From Shinella sp. UYSO24 (GTDB lineage: Bacteria; Pseudomonadota; Alphaproteobacteria; Rhizobiales; Rhizobiaceae): 64,000 nucleotides of DNA. The position numbers were made by a program, and so were the translations under genes. The stretch is taken from NCBI GenBank assembly GCA_902167985.1, contig CABHNZ010000014.1, positions 101,581 to 165,580 of the forward strand, in the 5' to 3' direction. The notes below the pieces were generated by a model. It was not told the origin of the DNA, ran no database searches, and saw only the letters and a list, made by a program, of their open reading frames with translations. Shown piece by piece: positions 31,607 to 41,059 of this stretch (the first letter of the stretch is position 1; each line of letters opens with the position of its first letter).

Positions 31607-33130
31607 ATGAAGATGAAGTTTGCATTGCTGCTGGCCACCGCTCTTGTGGCGGTACCTGGCTATCTGATGGCGCAGGAGAAGGGCGGCGTGATCAATGTCG
31701 CGACGATCGGTGAGCCGCCGACGCTTGATCCTATGGTCTCCACCGCGGATCTCGTCGGCATCGTCACGCAGCATATTTTCGAGACGCTCTACACGTTCGA
31801 CAAGAACTGGAAGGTGACGCCGCTTCTGGCGGAAAGCCTGCCTGAGATCAGCGCCGACGGCAAAACCTATACGATCAAGCTGCGTACGGGGATTAAGTTC
31901 CACGACGGCAGCGAGATGAGCTCGAAGGATGTCGTGGCCTCGCTTGAGCGTTGGGAAAAGCTCGCCTCGCGCGGCAAGCAGGTGGCCGGCTTCATCGACA
32001 AGATCTCCGCAGTCGACCCCTCGACGGTCACGATCGCGCTGAAGCAGCCCTATGCGCCGCTGACCTCTTTGCTCGCCTTCAACAATTCGGCGGCGATCAT
32101 CATTCCGGCCAATGACCAGCAGGAGCCGATGACGAAATTCATCGGCACCGGGCCTTACATGCTGAAGGACCGCAAGGCCGACCAGTATATCCAGCTCGTC
32201 CGTTTCGACGGCTACAAGTCGCGTTCGGGAGAAAGCGACGGTTATGGCGGCGCGCGCCATCAGTATCTCGACGAGATCCGGTTCGTGCCGGTGCCGGATG
32301 CTAATACGCGTCTGGAAGCAGCAATTTCCGGCCAGTATGACTATGTGGATTCACTGCCGGTGGAATCCTTCGACCGGCTGAAGGCATCGAGCGCATCGCA
32401 GCCGCTGGTGCTGAAGCCTTTCGGCTATCCGGTCTTCGTCTTCAATACGGCTGCGGCCCGACCAAGAACCTCGCCATCCGCAAGGCGATCCGTCAGGCGC
32501 TGAGCATGGAAGACATGCTGGCGGCTGCTTCGGCTCGAAGGATTTCTACGCTCTCGACGGTGATATCTATCCGAAGAATTTCGTCTGGAACACCGATGCC
32601 GGCGTGAAGGGCAATTACAATCTCGGAGATACGGAAGGCGCGATGCTGCCGCCAAGGCCGCCGGTTACAACGGCGAGCCGATCCGCATCCTCACCAGCCG
32701 CCAGTATGAATTCCATTACAAGATGGCGCAGGTTGCGGCTGAATATCTGAAGCTTGCCGGCTTCAAGGTCGATCTGCAAGTGGTCGACTGGGCAACGCTG
32801 ACGCAGCGCCGCACAGACAAGGCTCTGTGGGACATCTATATCAGCCATAGCCCCTTCCTGCCGGAGCCCGCACTGATCGGCTCGCTTTCGCCAAGCTCGC
32901 CCGGCTGGTGGGATACGCCGCTGCGGCAGAAGACAGTCGATGCCTTCTCGGCGGAATCCGATCCGCAGAAGCGCTTGGCGCTCTGGGCCGATGTCCAGAA
33001 GGCCACCTATGAGGAAGTGCCCTACATGAAGATCGGCGATTTCAATGCTGTCGCAGCGGAATCAAAGAAGCTCGAAGGCGTTGTTCCGGCTCCATGGCCG
33101 TATTTCTGGAACGCCTCGATCAAGAAGTAA
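31607..33130 (+). CDS. ABC transporter substrate-binding protein, family 5 (paralogue 2)
   Basis: The second binding protein, about 508 residues. A Sec signal (MKMKFALLLATALVAVPGYL, cleavage probably after LMA) is followed by GGVINVATIGEPPTLDPMVS. Three missing bases near 32452, 32530 and 32645 break the frame; the last part is open from about 32700 and ends WPYFWNASIKK. The ATG at 31607 is chosen over an earlier ATG at 31562 because the alignment with paralogue 1 and the signal peptide begin there. Divergence from paralogue 1 is greater outside the shared core, which may mean a different ligand range for the same permease pair. Confidence 0.87.
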
Positions 33131-33143
33131 GCGCGAGGAAGGG

Positions 33144-33170
33144 CGGATATCGGCGCGGCGCCGATATCCG
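33144..33170 (+). other. Strong intercistronic hairpin after binding-protein gene
   Basis: CGGATATCGGC and GCCGATATCCG form a perfect 11-bp stem with a 5-base loop, 14 bases after the binding-protein stop and 80 bases before the permease. It has no T run. Confidence 0.65.
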
Positions 33171-33250
33171 TATCCGCCCGCGGCCGTTCAAGGCATCCGC
33201 GACCGACGGGTCGGTGCCGGAAAGCCAAAGCGGTTGAAGGACCGGTTTTC

Positions 33251-34191
33251 ATGATACGATATATTCTCCAGCGCCTTGTCGGCATGATCGTGGTGATGTT
33301 TCTCGTGGTCACGATCGTCTTCGTGATCGTGCGGATCACGCCCGGCGATCCGGCAGCCGTGATGCTCGGCCCGGATGCGACACCGCAGGACATTGCCGAT
33401 CTGCGCGCTCGCCTCGGCCTCGACCAGTCGATTGTCGTCCAGTATGTCTTCTATATCGGCCAGTTGCTGAAGGGCGATCTGGGGCAGTCGATCTTTCTCA
33501 ATATCCCGGTCACGACGGCGCTGGCGGACCGTGCCGAACCGACCTTCTTTCTCACCGTCTTCTCGCTGCTGATCGCAACGGTCATCGCCCTTCCGATCGG
33601 CATCTATTCCGCCTATCGGCGCGGTTCCTTCGTCGATCAGGCGGCCACTTCGGTCGCCATGCTGGCGGCCAGCATTCCGAGCTTCTGGCTTGGGCTGATC
33701 TTCATCCAGTTCTTTGCCGTCCGCTTCAGCATATTTCCGGTGTCCGGCTATGGCGGGCCTGGTTCAAGCTTCATCGACCGCATGTATCACCTGACGCTTC
33801 CGGCCATCGCCCTTGGCCTCGTCTCGTCGGCGCTCATCCTGCGCTTCACTCGCGCGTCGATGCTGGATGTGCTCGGCGATGACTATATCCGGACGCGCGC
33901 GCCAAGGGGCTCGTCGAGCACCGGGTCATTCTCAAGCATGCCTTGAAGAACGCACTGATCCCGATCCTGACGGTCATTGGCCTGACGGCTGCGGTTCTGG
34001 TCTCCGGTGCCGTGGTGACGGAGACGGTCTTCGGCCTGCCGGGCGTCGGCAGCCTCGTCGTCTCGGCTGTTCTGCGCCGCGACTATCCGGTCATTCAGGG
34101 CGCGCTTCTGGTGATTGCCGGCCTCTATGTCCTCATCAATTTCGTGATCGATATGCTTTATCTGGCTGTCGATCCCCGCGTGCGATACTGA
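33251..34191 (+). CDS. ABC transporter permease, DppB type
   Basis: A permease of about 313 residues. It begins MIRYILQRLVGMIVVMFLVV, has RITPGDPAAVMLGPDATPQD after the first span, SIPSFWLGLIFIQFFAVRFS and the EAA region LRFTRASMLDVLGDDYIRTR. One base is missing near 33900. The sequence resumes as HALKNALIPILTVIGLTAA and ends LYLAVDPRVRY. The next permease begins 15 bases later. Confidence 0.88.
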
Positions 34192-34205
34192 CGGGGGTGC
34201 CGCAG

Positions 34206-35089
34206 ATGGATGATATCGCAACTGTATCGAACACCGCAAAACCGGCCGTCAGCGAAAGGAGCCGCTTCCTTCGCCGGCTTCTCAAGCGCAAGACGGTGGC
34301 GGCCGGGCTTTTCGTTCTCGTTGTCTTCGTGACGCTCGCGGTTCTGGCGCCGTGGATCGCGCCTTACTCGCCATCCAAGCTGTCTATCGTCAATCGCCTG
34401 AAGCCGCCAAGCGACGTCAACTGGTTCGGCACGGACGAGTTCGGCCGCGACGTGCTGACCCGCACCCTCTATGCCGGGCGGCTGTCGCTTCTCGTCGGCG
34501 TTGCCGTAGTCAGTCTTTCGGCCGTCATCGGCGTGACGCTTGGCCTGCTTGCCGGCTTCTTCAAGCGGCTCGACACGCCGATTGCCCGGCTGATCGACGC
34601 GATGATGGCCTTTCCGGATATTCTTCTCGCCATCGCGCTGGTCGCGGCCCTCGGCCCCTCGCTTGCGACCGTCATCGTTGCGCTTGCGGTCGTCTATGCG
34701 CCGCGTCTCGCCCGCATCGTGCGCGCCTCGACGCTGGTCATCCGCGAACTGCCCTATGTCGAGGCGGCGAAGGCGCTCGGTATTTCGACCTTCCACATCA
34801 TGACGCGCCATGTGCTCAGAAATCTCGTCTCGCCCATTCTCGTTCAGGCGACCTTCCTGTTTGCCAGCGCCATGCTGGCGGAAGCCGGGCTTTCCTTCCT
34901 CGGCCTTGGCGTCAGCCGGAAGTGCCGACCTGGGGCACGATGATTGCCGCCGGCCGGCAATATGTCGGCCAGGCGGACTGGATGACCTACTTCCCAGGCA
35001 TCGCCATCATTCTCTCGGTGCTCTCGCTGCAGCTTGTCGGCGATGGCCTCCGCGACATGCTCGATCCCAGACTGCAAAGGACATTGTAA
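34206..35089 (+). CDS. ABC transporter permease, DppC type
   Basis: A permease of about 294 residues with WFGTDEFGRDVLTRTLYAGR after the first span, the EAA region VRASTLVIRELPYVEAAKAL, and RHVLRNLVSPILVQATFLFA. One base is missing near 34917, after which VPTWGTMIAAGRQYVGQADW leads to DGLRDMLDPRLQRTL. The start ATG 34206 lies at the beginning of homology. The amidohydrolase starts three bases after the stop, so the enzyme and transporter are co-transcribed. Confidence 0.88.
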
Positions 35090-35091
35090 TC

Positions 35092-36300
35092 ATGACTTCC
35101 GGAGAACAGGCCAAGCCGCTTCTTCTGACCAACGTCAAGCCCATGGCTTTCGGCGCGACTGCCTCAACCGGCGCCACCGACATTCTGGTGGGCGCCGATG
35201 GCAAGATTGCCGCGATCGGCAACGATCTTGCTGCCCCCGCCGATGCTATCCGCGTCGATGGCAAGGGTGCCTGGATCTCGCCCGGCTGGGTCGATCTGCA
35301 TGTGCATATCTGGCACGGCGGCACCGATATCTCGATCCGTCCGTCCGAATGCGGTGCCGAGCGCGGCGTGACCACGCTGGTCGATGCCGGTTCGGCCGGC
35401 GAAGCCAATTTCCACGGCTTCCGCGAATATATCATCGAACCCTCGCGTGAACGCATCAAGGCCTTCCTGAACCTCGGTTCCATTGGCCTCGTCGCCTGCA
35501 ACCGCGTGGCGGAGCTGCGCGATATCCGCGATATCGACCTTGATCGCATCCTCGAATGCTATGCCGAAAACAGCGAGCATATCGTCGGCATCAAGGTGCG
35601 CGCCAGCCATGTGATTACCGGCTCCTGGGGCGTCACACCGGTCAAGCTCGGCAAGAAGATCGCCAAGATCCTGAAAGTGCCGATGATGGTGCATGTCGGC
35701 GAGCCGCCGGCACTCTATGACGAAGTGCTGGAAATCCTCGGCCCAGGCGATGTCGTGACCCATTGCTTCAACGGCAAGTCCGGTTCTTCGATCATGGAGG
35801 ACGAGGATCTGTTCAATCTGGCCGAGCGTTGCGCCTCCGAAGGTGTGCGCCTTGATATCGGCCATGGCGGCGCGTCCTTCTCCTTCAAGGTGGCCGAGGC
35901 CGCGATCGAGCGCGGCCTGCTACCCCATTCGATCTCCACCGACCTGCACGGCCACTCGATGAACTTCCCGGTCTGGGATCTGGCAACGACCATGTCGAAG
36001 CTCCTGTCTGTCGGCATGCCGTTCGACAAGGTCGTGAATGCCGTCACCCACGCACCGGCGGAAGTCATCAAGCTCGACATGGAAAACCGCCTCTCGGTCG
36101 GGCAGCGGGCAGATTTCACCATTTTCGATCTCGTCGATTCCGATCTGGAAGCAACGGATTCGAACGGCGATGTCTCCGTGCTGAAGCGGCTGTTCGAGCC
36201 TCGCTATGCGGTGATCGGCGCCGAGGCGATCGCCTCGAGCCGCTACATTCCGCGTGCGCGAAAACTCGTTCGGCACAGCCACGGCTATTCCTACCGCTGA
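35092..36300 (+). CDS. Amidohydrolase-superfamily metallohydrolase (COG3964 type)
   Basis: An intact 402-residue TIM-barrel metallohydrolase often misnamed dihydroorotase. Metal motifs are SPGWVDLHVHIWHGG (HxH), the candidate bridging Lys in HIVGIKVRAS, MMVHVGEPP, VVTHCFNGKSG and the late Asp in SISTDLHG. From memory, characterised relatives in Agrobacterium and Rhizobium (COG3964) hydrolyse acyl esters of alpha-hydroxy acids such as acetyl-(R)-mandelate in vitro, with the natural substrate unknown. Members commonly neighbour SelA-like PLP enzymes, as here (37839). It probably removes an acyl group from the imported ligand or its aglycone. Cytoplasmic, no signal peptide. Confidence 0.88.
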   Translation: MTSGEQAKPLLLTNVKPMAFGATASTGATDILVGADGKIAAIGNDLAAPADAIRVDGKGAWISPGWVDLHVHIWHGGTDISIRPSECGAERGVTTLVDAGSAGEANFHGFREYIIEPSRERIKAFLNLGSIGLVACNRVAELRDIRDIDLDRILECYAENSEHIVGIKVRASHVITGSWGVTPVKLGKKIAKILKVPMMVHVGEPPALYDEVLEILGPGDVVTHCFNGKSGSSIMEDEDLFNLAERCASEGVRLDIGHGGASFSFKVAEAAIERGLLPHSISTDLHGHSMNFPVWDLATTMSKLLSVGMPFDKVVNAVTHAPAEVIKLDMENRLSVGQRADFTIFDLVDSDLEATDSNGDVSVLKRLFEPRYAVIGAEAIASSRYIPRARKLVRHSHGYSYR

Positions 36301-36383
36301 CCGGTATTCCGGTTCGCTCTTCAGGATCCGGGCCCGGTCGGGCGCCGGGTCCTCCATGAAATCCGCAGATACCAGGAGTTCGC

Positions 36384-36880
36384 GTGACACAGTTATCAAC
36401 CAGTGCCGAACTGACGGCCGCTTCACCTGAGGAACGGCTTGCAGCCCTTGGCATAACCTTGCCGCCGGCGCCGCAGCCGATCGCCAATTTCGTCACTCAC
36501 GTGGTCGAGGGCAACATGCTTTACCTTTCGGGGCAGGGCACCCGCGAGGCCGATGGCCATATGCGCACCGGCAAGGTCGGGGCAGAGATCAGCACCGAGC
36601 AGGCCTATGACGATGCCCGCCTCGTCGGCATCAACCTCATCGCGGTCATGCGAGAAGCGCTTGGCGACCTTTCTCGGGTCAAGCGTGTGGTGAAGCTGCT
36701 CGGCATGGTCAACGCGGTGCCCGATTTTGCGATCACCCGAAGGTCATCAACGGCTGCTCCGACCTGTTCAACGAGGTGTTCGGAGAGGCAGGGCGTCACG
36801 CCCGTTCCGCTGTCGGCTTCGGCTCGCTGCCCGGCAATATCACCGTCGAGATCGAAGCGATCGTCGCCCTGAAGGATTGA
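36384..36880 (+). CDS. RidA/YjgF family enamine/imine deaminase
   Basis: A RidA-family protein of about 165 residues. It has LAALGITLPPAPQPIANFVT, NMLYLSGQGTREADG, and YDDARLVGINLIAVMREALG in the usual order. One base is missing near 36730 (DFADHPKVINGCSDLFNEVF expected). The tail RHARSAVGFGSLPGNITVEI is typical and contains the conserved Arg of the active site. RidA hydrolyses reactive enamines/imines released by PLP lyases, so a partner role with the SelA-like enzyme in this cluster is likely. The longer N-terminus than E. coli RidA is normal for the subgroup with the LGI/LPP start. Confidence 0.88.
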
Positions 36881-36915
36881 GGGCGACGCCCAAGGCAGGA
36901 AGGAACAGGAAAGCG

Positions 36916-37740
36916 TCAGTGGTTACGCCATCCCATCAGCGTCTCGATCCGGTCGGCGGAAGCGCGCACGCGCTCCGTGTAACCGATTTCGTCCGCCACG
37001 ACCTTCTGCTCGGGAAGGACGATGGAGATGGTCGCGACGCAATCGCCGTTCCTGTCGCAGATCGGCGAAGCGATACAGGCAACCGCATAATCGCTTTCAC
37101 CCGCCTGGATCGACAGACGCTCGCTAAAAGCCTTGCCGGCTGCCACCGAAAGCTCTGCCGCATCGATCGTCGCGCGTCCCGTCGGCGACTTTCGTGCACC
37201 GCGCCGGAACAGCTCGATCCGCTCGGCTTCGGGAAGATGGCCGACGAGCAGTCGCCCCGAGGCCGTCCAGTTGAGCGGCACGCGGGTGCCGACGCGCGAG
37301 GCGACGCGAAAATGGCTCGGGCCTTCGGCCATGGCGATGACCAGCATATGCTCGTCGTCACGCCCGCAAAGCTGGACGGTCTCGCCTGCTTCCCGGCAGA
37401 GATCGTGCATTTCCTGCGTGGCGACACTCATGAAATCGAGCGAGCGCGCATAGGCGAGGCCATAGTGATAGAGCCGTGCGCCGAGCCAGATCAGGCCGTC
37501 GGCATTGCGGGCCAGCATGTTCTTCTCAACGAGATCGTCGATGATCACGTAGATCGTCGACAGGGGCGCCTTCACCGCCTTGGCAATCGCATAGGCTCCG
37601 GCCGGCTCGCCCGTCTCGTAAAGATAATCGATCACCTGCAGGGCGCGGTCGATACCGCTGACACGCGACCTGCGCTGCGCCGTTCCGTCTTCTGCACCAG
37701 TGGCCTTCTCGGAGGCTGTCTGTGAAACTTTCGCGTCCAA
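36916..37740 (-). CDS. IclR family transcriptional regulator
   Basis: An intact IclR regulator of 274 residues. Winged helix: GIDRALQVIDYLYETGEPAG, AYAIAKAVKAPLSTIYVIID. The effector domain includes AGETVQLCGRDDEHMLVIAM, LNWTASGRLLVGHL and GESDYAVACIASPI. The start is TTG at 37740, supported by GGGGAG 7 bases upstream and the absence of a better ATG. It is divergent from the SelA-like gene and is the natural regulator of the 28488-40917 module; related candidate operators occur in its own intergenic region and before both binding-protein genes. Confidence 0.88.
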   Translation of the reverse strand: MDAKVSQTASEKATGAEDGTAQRRSRVSGIDRALQVIDYLYETGEPAGAYAIAKAVKAPLSTIYVIIDDLVEKNMLARNADGLIWLGARLYHYGLAYARSLDFMSVATQEMHDLCREAGETVQLCGRDDEHMLVIAMAEGPSHFRVASRVGTRVPLNWTASGRLLVGHLPEAERIELFRRGARKSPTGRATIDAAELSVAAGKAFSERLSIQAGESDYAVACIASPICDRNGDCVATISIVLPEQKVVADEIGYTERVRASADRIETLMGWRNH

Positions 37741-37758
37741 TGCAAGGCTCCCCGTCTG

Positions 37759-37793
37759 AACTATGGGGCTTGTTACATTATTGTGGCATAGTT
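37759..37793. promoter_or_regulatory. Candidate IclR operator between iclR and selA-like genes
   Basis: AACTATG (37759-37765) and CATAGTT (37787-37793) are perfect inverted arms 21 bases apart. The right half, TACATTATTGTGGCATAGTT (37774-37793), resembles the sites at 28453 and 31570. For the plus-strand gene, TTGTGG (37781-37786), 16 bases, TATCTT could be the promoter, which would place the operator over the -35. Confidence 0.5.
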
Positions 37794-37838
37794 GTCGATT
37801 GCTATCTTCAGCATGCCGTCACATCAGAGGGATAACCA

Positions 37839-39034
37839 ATGTCCGAAGACATTCGCACCAAGCTGGGCCTGCGGCCCGTGATCAACGTTTCGGGCACGAT
37901 GACGGGTCTCGGCGCCTCGATCGTGGTGCCGGAAGCGATCGCCGCGATGACGGCGATCCTGCCGCAATTCGTCGAGATCAACGACCTGCAGCGCAAGGCA
38001 AGTGCGGTCATAGCCCGGTTGACCGGCGGGGAGGCGGGCTTTGTGACGGCTTCCTGCTCCTCGGGCATCAGCCTCGCGGTGGCCGGGACGATTACCGGAA
38101 ACGATCTTCTGGCCGTCGAGAAGCTCCCTGAGGTTTCCACCGAGAAGAACGAGGTTCTGGTCCAGATGGGCCATGTCGTCAGCTACGGCGCTCCGGTCGA
38201 TCAGGCCATCCGGCTCGCGGGTGGCAAGCCGGTGCTGATCGGTCAGGCGACCACCACGCATCGCTATCACATGGAAAATGCGATCACCGAGAAGACTGCA
38301 GCGGCCGTCTATGTCGTATCGCACCATGTGGTGAACTACGGCCTCCTGCATCTGACGGAGTTCGTCGAGATTGCCCATGCCAAGGGCATTCCGGTCATTG
38401 TCGACGCGGCCTCTGAATATGACCTGAAGCTCTTCCTCGCACAGGGCGCAGACATCGCCCTTTATTCCGGCCACAAGTTCCTCGGTGGGCCGACCTCCGG
38501 CATTGTTGCGGGCAAGAAGGAACTGGTCCGGAACGCCTTCCTGCAGAACATGGGCATTGGCCGTGGCATGAAGGTGGGCAAGGAGAGCATCTACGGCGTG
38601 ATGGCGGCGCTGCAAGCCTGGGAGACGCGTGATCACGATGGCATCCGTGAGCGCGAGACCGGCTATCTGAACCTCTGGAAGAAGACGCTCGACGGTCGCC
38701 CCGGCGTGACCGCGCTTATCGAGCCGGACCCGACCAATAACCCGCTCGATCGCCTTCGGGTCATCGTTTCGGCGCCGGAGCCCATATCACGGCATGGGAT
38801 CTGGCAGCTGCGCTGCGCAAGGGCAGCCCGCCGATCATCGTGCGGGATCATGAGGCGGAACACCATTATTTCTATCTCGATCCCTGCAACCTGCATCCCG
38901 GGCAGGAGACGGTCGTCGCCAGCAGGCTCGCTGAGGAACTGGACAAGGCGCGCGCCTCCAATGAGATCATCGCGACGCCGCTGGAAAATCTCAGCCGCCA
39001 CCGCTTCGACGGCATGCTGAACTGGCCCGACTGA
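37839..39034 (+). CDS. SelA-like PLP-dependent lyase (DgaE/EF0838-type)
   Basis: A fold-type I PLP enzyme of the SelA-related group that includes D-glucosaminate-6-phosphate ammonia-lyase (DgaE). It shows GLRPVINVSGTMTGLGASIV, TGGEAGFVTASCSSGISLAV and the Schiff-base Lys in LYSGHKFLGGPTSGIVAGK. It is not a selenocysteine synthase in this context, since no selenium genes are near. One base is missing near 38780; repaired, AHITAWDLAAALRKG leads to the end LSRHRFDGMLNWPD at 39034. About 398 residues. With RidA and the COG3964 hydrolase nearby, an alpha,beta-elimination of ammonia from an amino acid or amino-sugar acid is the leading hypothesis. Confidence 0.83.
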
Positions 39035-39075
39035 TCGCCAGCCGAGTGCCTGAGACAGAAGCAAGGGGAACCATC

Positions 39076-40917
39076 ATGTCCGCGTCCGATATCCGTCCAC
39101 CTCACGCAGCCGCTCCGATCCTCTCGGTCGAGAACCTGACCACGTCATTTCTGGTCGAAGGCGAGTGGAAACCGGTCGTCCGCAATGTTTCCTTCGAGGT
39201 TGCGCCGGCAGAGACGGTCGCAATCGTCGGGGAAAGCGGCTCGGGCAAGAGCGTCACGTCGCTCTCTATCATGCGGCTCCTGCAGGCCGAGACAAGCCGT
39301 ATCGAGGGCCGGATCAGTCTGTCCGGCCGCGATCTTCTCGCCCTGCCGGAAAGCGAGATGCGCAAGGTGCGCGGCAATGATGTGGCGATGATCTTTCAGG
39401 AGCCGATGACGAGCCTCAATCCGCTCTTCACCATCGGCGACCAGATCTCGGAAGCGCTGCTCTGCCATCAGGACATGTCTTCTGCCGATGCGAGGGCCGA
39501 GACGATCCGGCTTCTCGAAAAGGTCCGCATCCCCTCGGCCGCCTCCCGTTTCGACGAATATCCGCACCGGTTTTCCGGCGGCATGCGCCAGCGCGTCATG
39601 ATTGCCATGGCGCTCGCTTCCCGGCCGAAGCTCCTGATCGCCGACGAGCCGACGACGGCGCTGGATGTGACCATTCAGGGCCAGATCCTCGACCTGATCA
39701 AGCTGCTGCAGGAAGAGCAGGGGACATCGGTGCTCTTCATCACCCATGACATGGGTGTGGTGGCGGAGATCGCCGATCGTACGGTCGTGATGTTCCGTGG
39801 CGAGCAGGTCGAGACCGGCGCCACGGCCGACATTTTCCACCGGGGCGCCCACCCCTATACCCGGGCTCTTCTTTCTGCCGTTCCCGTGCTGGGCTCGATG
39901 CAGCAAAGCAAGCTACCGCTGCGCTTCCCGGTGGTGGACATGTCGACTGGCAAGGCGAGCGAGGATATCCTCGTGCCGGACACGGTCGATCGGCAAAAGC
40001 CGATCCTTGAGGTCAAGAACCTGACGAAGCGGTTCGACATCCATTCCGGCCTGTTTGGCAAGCTCTCCGGCCGTGTTCATGCGGTAGAGGACGTGTCCTT
40101 CGACCTTCATGCGGGAGAAACGCTGTCGCTGGTCGGAGAATCCGGTTGCGGCAAATCGACGACCGGCCGGGCGATCATGCGGCTGATCGAGCCGGACAGC
40201 GGATCGGTTCGGGTTGGAGGCCGCGAGGTGCTCGACCTTGATCGTCACGCCATGCGCGAGATGCGCAAGTCGGTGCAGATGATCTTTCAGGACCCGTTCG
40301 CATCGCTCAACCCGCGCATGACCGTCGGTCAGGCGATCGCCGAACCCTATCTCGAGCACCGGATGGGCACGTCTCGGCAGGCCAGGGACATGGTGGCCGA
40401 CATGCTGGTGAAAGTTGGTCTCTCACCGGAAATGGCGGCGCGCTATCCGCATGAATTTTCCGGCGGCCAAAGGCAACGCATCTGCATCGCACGCGCCCTT
40501 GCGCTGGAGCCCAAGGTGATCGTGGCCGACGAAAGCGTTTCTGCGCTTGATGTCTCGATCAAGGCACAGGTCATCAACCTGATGCTCGATCTGCAGGCGA
40601 GCCTCAACCTCGCATTCCTCTTTATCAGCCATGACATGGCCGTGGTCGAGCGCGTCAGCCACCGCGTGGCCGTGATGTATCTGGGTGAAATCGTTGAAAT
40701 CGGTTCCCGCGCCGATGTGTTCGGCAATCCGCAGCACGATTACACCAAGCGGCTGATCTCGGCAGTGCCTGTGCCCGACCCCGATCGGCGACGGGATAAG
40801 CGTTCCGGCACGATCGAGGAGCTGAAGAGCCCCATGCGCCCGGTCGACTATCTGGCCGTGCCACGCGCCTATATCGAGGTCTCGCCCGGGCATCTGGTTG
40901 CGCAACATGCGGCCTGA
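39076..40917 (+). CDS. Fused double ABC ATPase (DppD-DppF type)
   Basis: An intact ATPase of 613 residues from ATG 39076, which has AAGGGG upstream. Domain 1: Walker A GESGSGKS, MIFQEPMTSLNP, FSGGMRQRVMIAMAL, LLIADEPTTALD. Domain 2: GESGCGKS, MIFQDPFASLNP, FSGGQRQRICIARAL, VIVADESVSALD. The end (AYIEVSPGHLVAQHAA) gives the expected tail of its paralogue at 14942. It is the last gene of the third importer module and energises the permeases at 33251 and 34206, from which it is separated by the amidohydrolase, RidA, IclR and SelA-like genes. Confidence 0.93.
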   Translation: MSASDIRPPHAAAPILSVENLTTSFLVEGEWKPVVRNVSFEVAPAETVAIVGESGSGKSVTSLSIMRLLQAETSRIEGRISLSGRDLLALPESEMRKVRGNDVAMIFQEPMTSLNPLFTIGDQISEALLCHQDMSSADARAETIRLLEKVRIPSAASRFDEYPHRFSGGMRQRVMIAMALASRPKLLIADEPTTALDVTIQGQILDLIKLLQEEQGTSVLFITHDMGVVAEIADRTVVMFRGEQVETGATADIFHRGAHPYTRALLSAVPVLGSMQQSKLPLRFPVVDMSTGKASEDILVPDTVDRQKPILEVKNLTKRFDIHSGLFGKLSGRVHAVEDVSFDLHAGETLSLVGESGCGKSTTGRAIMRLIEPDSGSVRVGGREVLDLDRHAMREMRKSVQMIFQDPFASLNPRMTVGQAIAEPYLEHRMGTSRQARDMVADMLVKVGLSPEMAARYPHEFSGGQRQRICIARALALEPKVIVADESVSALDVSIKAQVINLMLDLQASLNLAFLFISHDMAVVERVSHRVAVMYLGEIVEIGSRADVFGNPQHDYTKRLISAVPVPDPDRRRDKRSGTIEELKSPMRPVDYLAVPRAYIEVSPGHLVAQHAA

Positions 40918-41059
40918 CCGGAAGACGGCGCATCGGGAGGGCAGAACTATTCATGTGTCATGTTTTGCGCGCCTTGCGAGGCGGGCGTGAAGTAGATAAG
41001 GATTATCAAGTTAACCGGGCCTGATATCCGACAGCCGGGACATCCGTAATCGACAAATC

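Noticed and set aside
37783..37803. Possible sigma-54 promoter (TGGCA then TTGC) before the SelA-like gene
   Set aside because: The spacing between the GG and GC elements is 14 bases instead of the 10 that sigma-54 requires. A TTGTGG-N16-TATCTT sigma-70 type site fits better.
37839..39034. Selenocysteine synthase (selA) for the SelA-like gene
   Set aside because: No selB, selD or tRNA-Sec is seen, and the context with RidA and a COG3964 hydrolase fits the DgaE-like lyase group.
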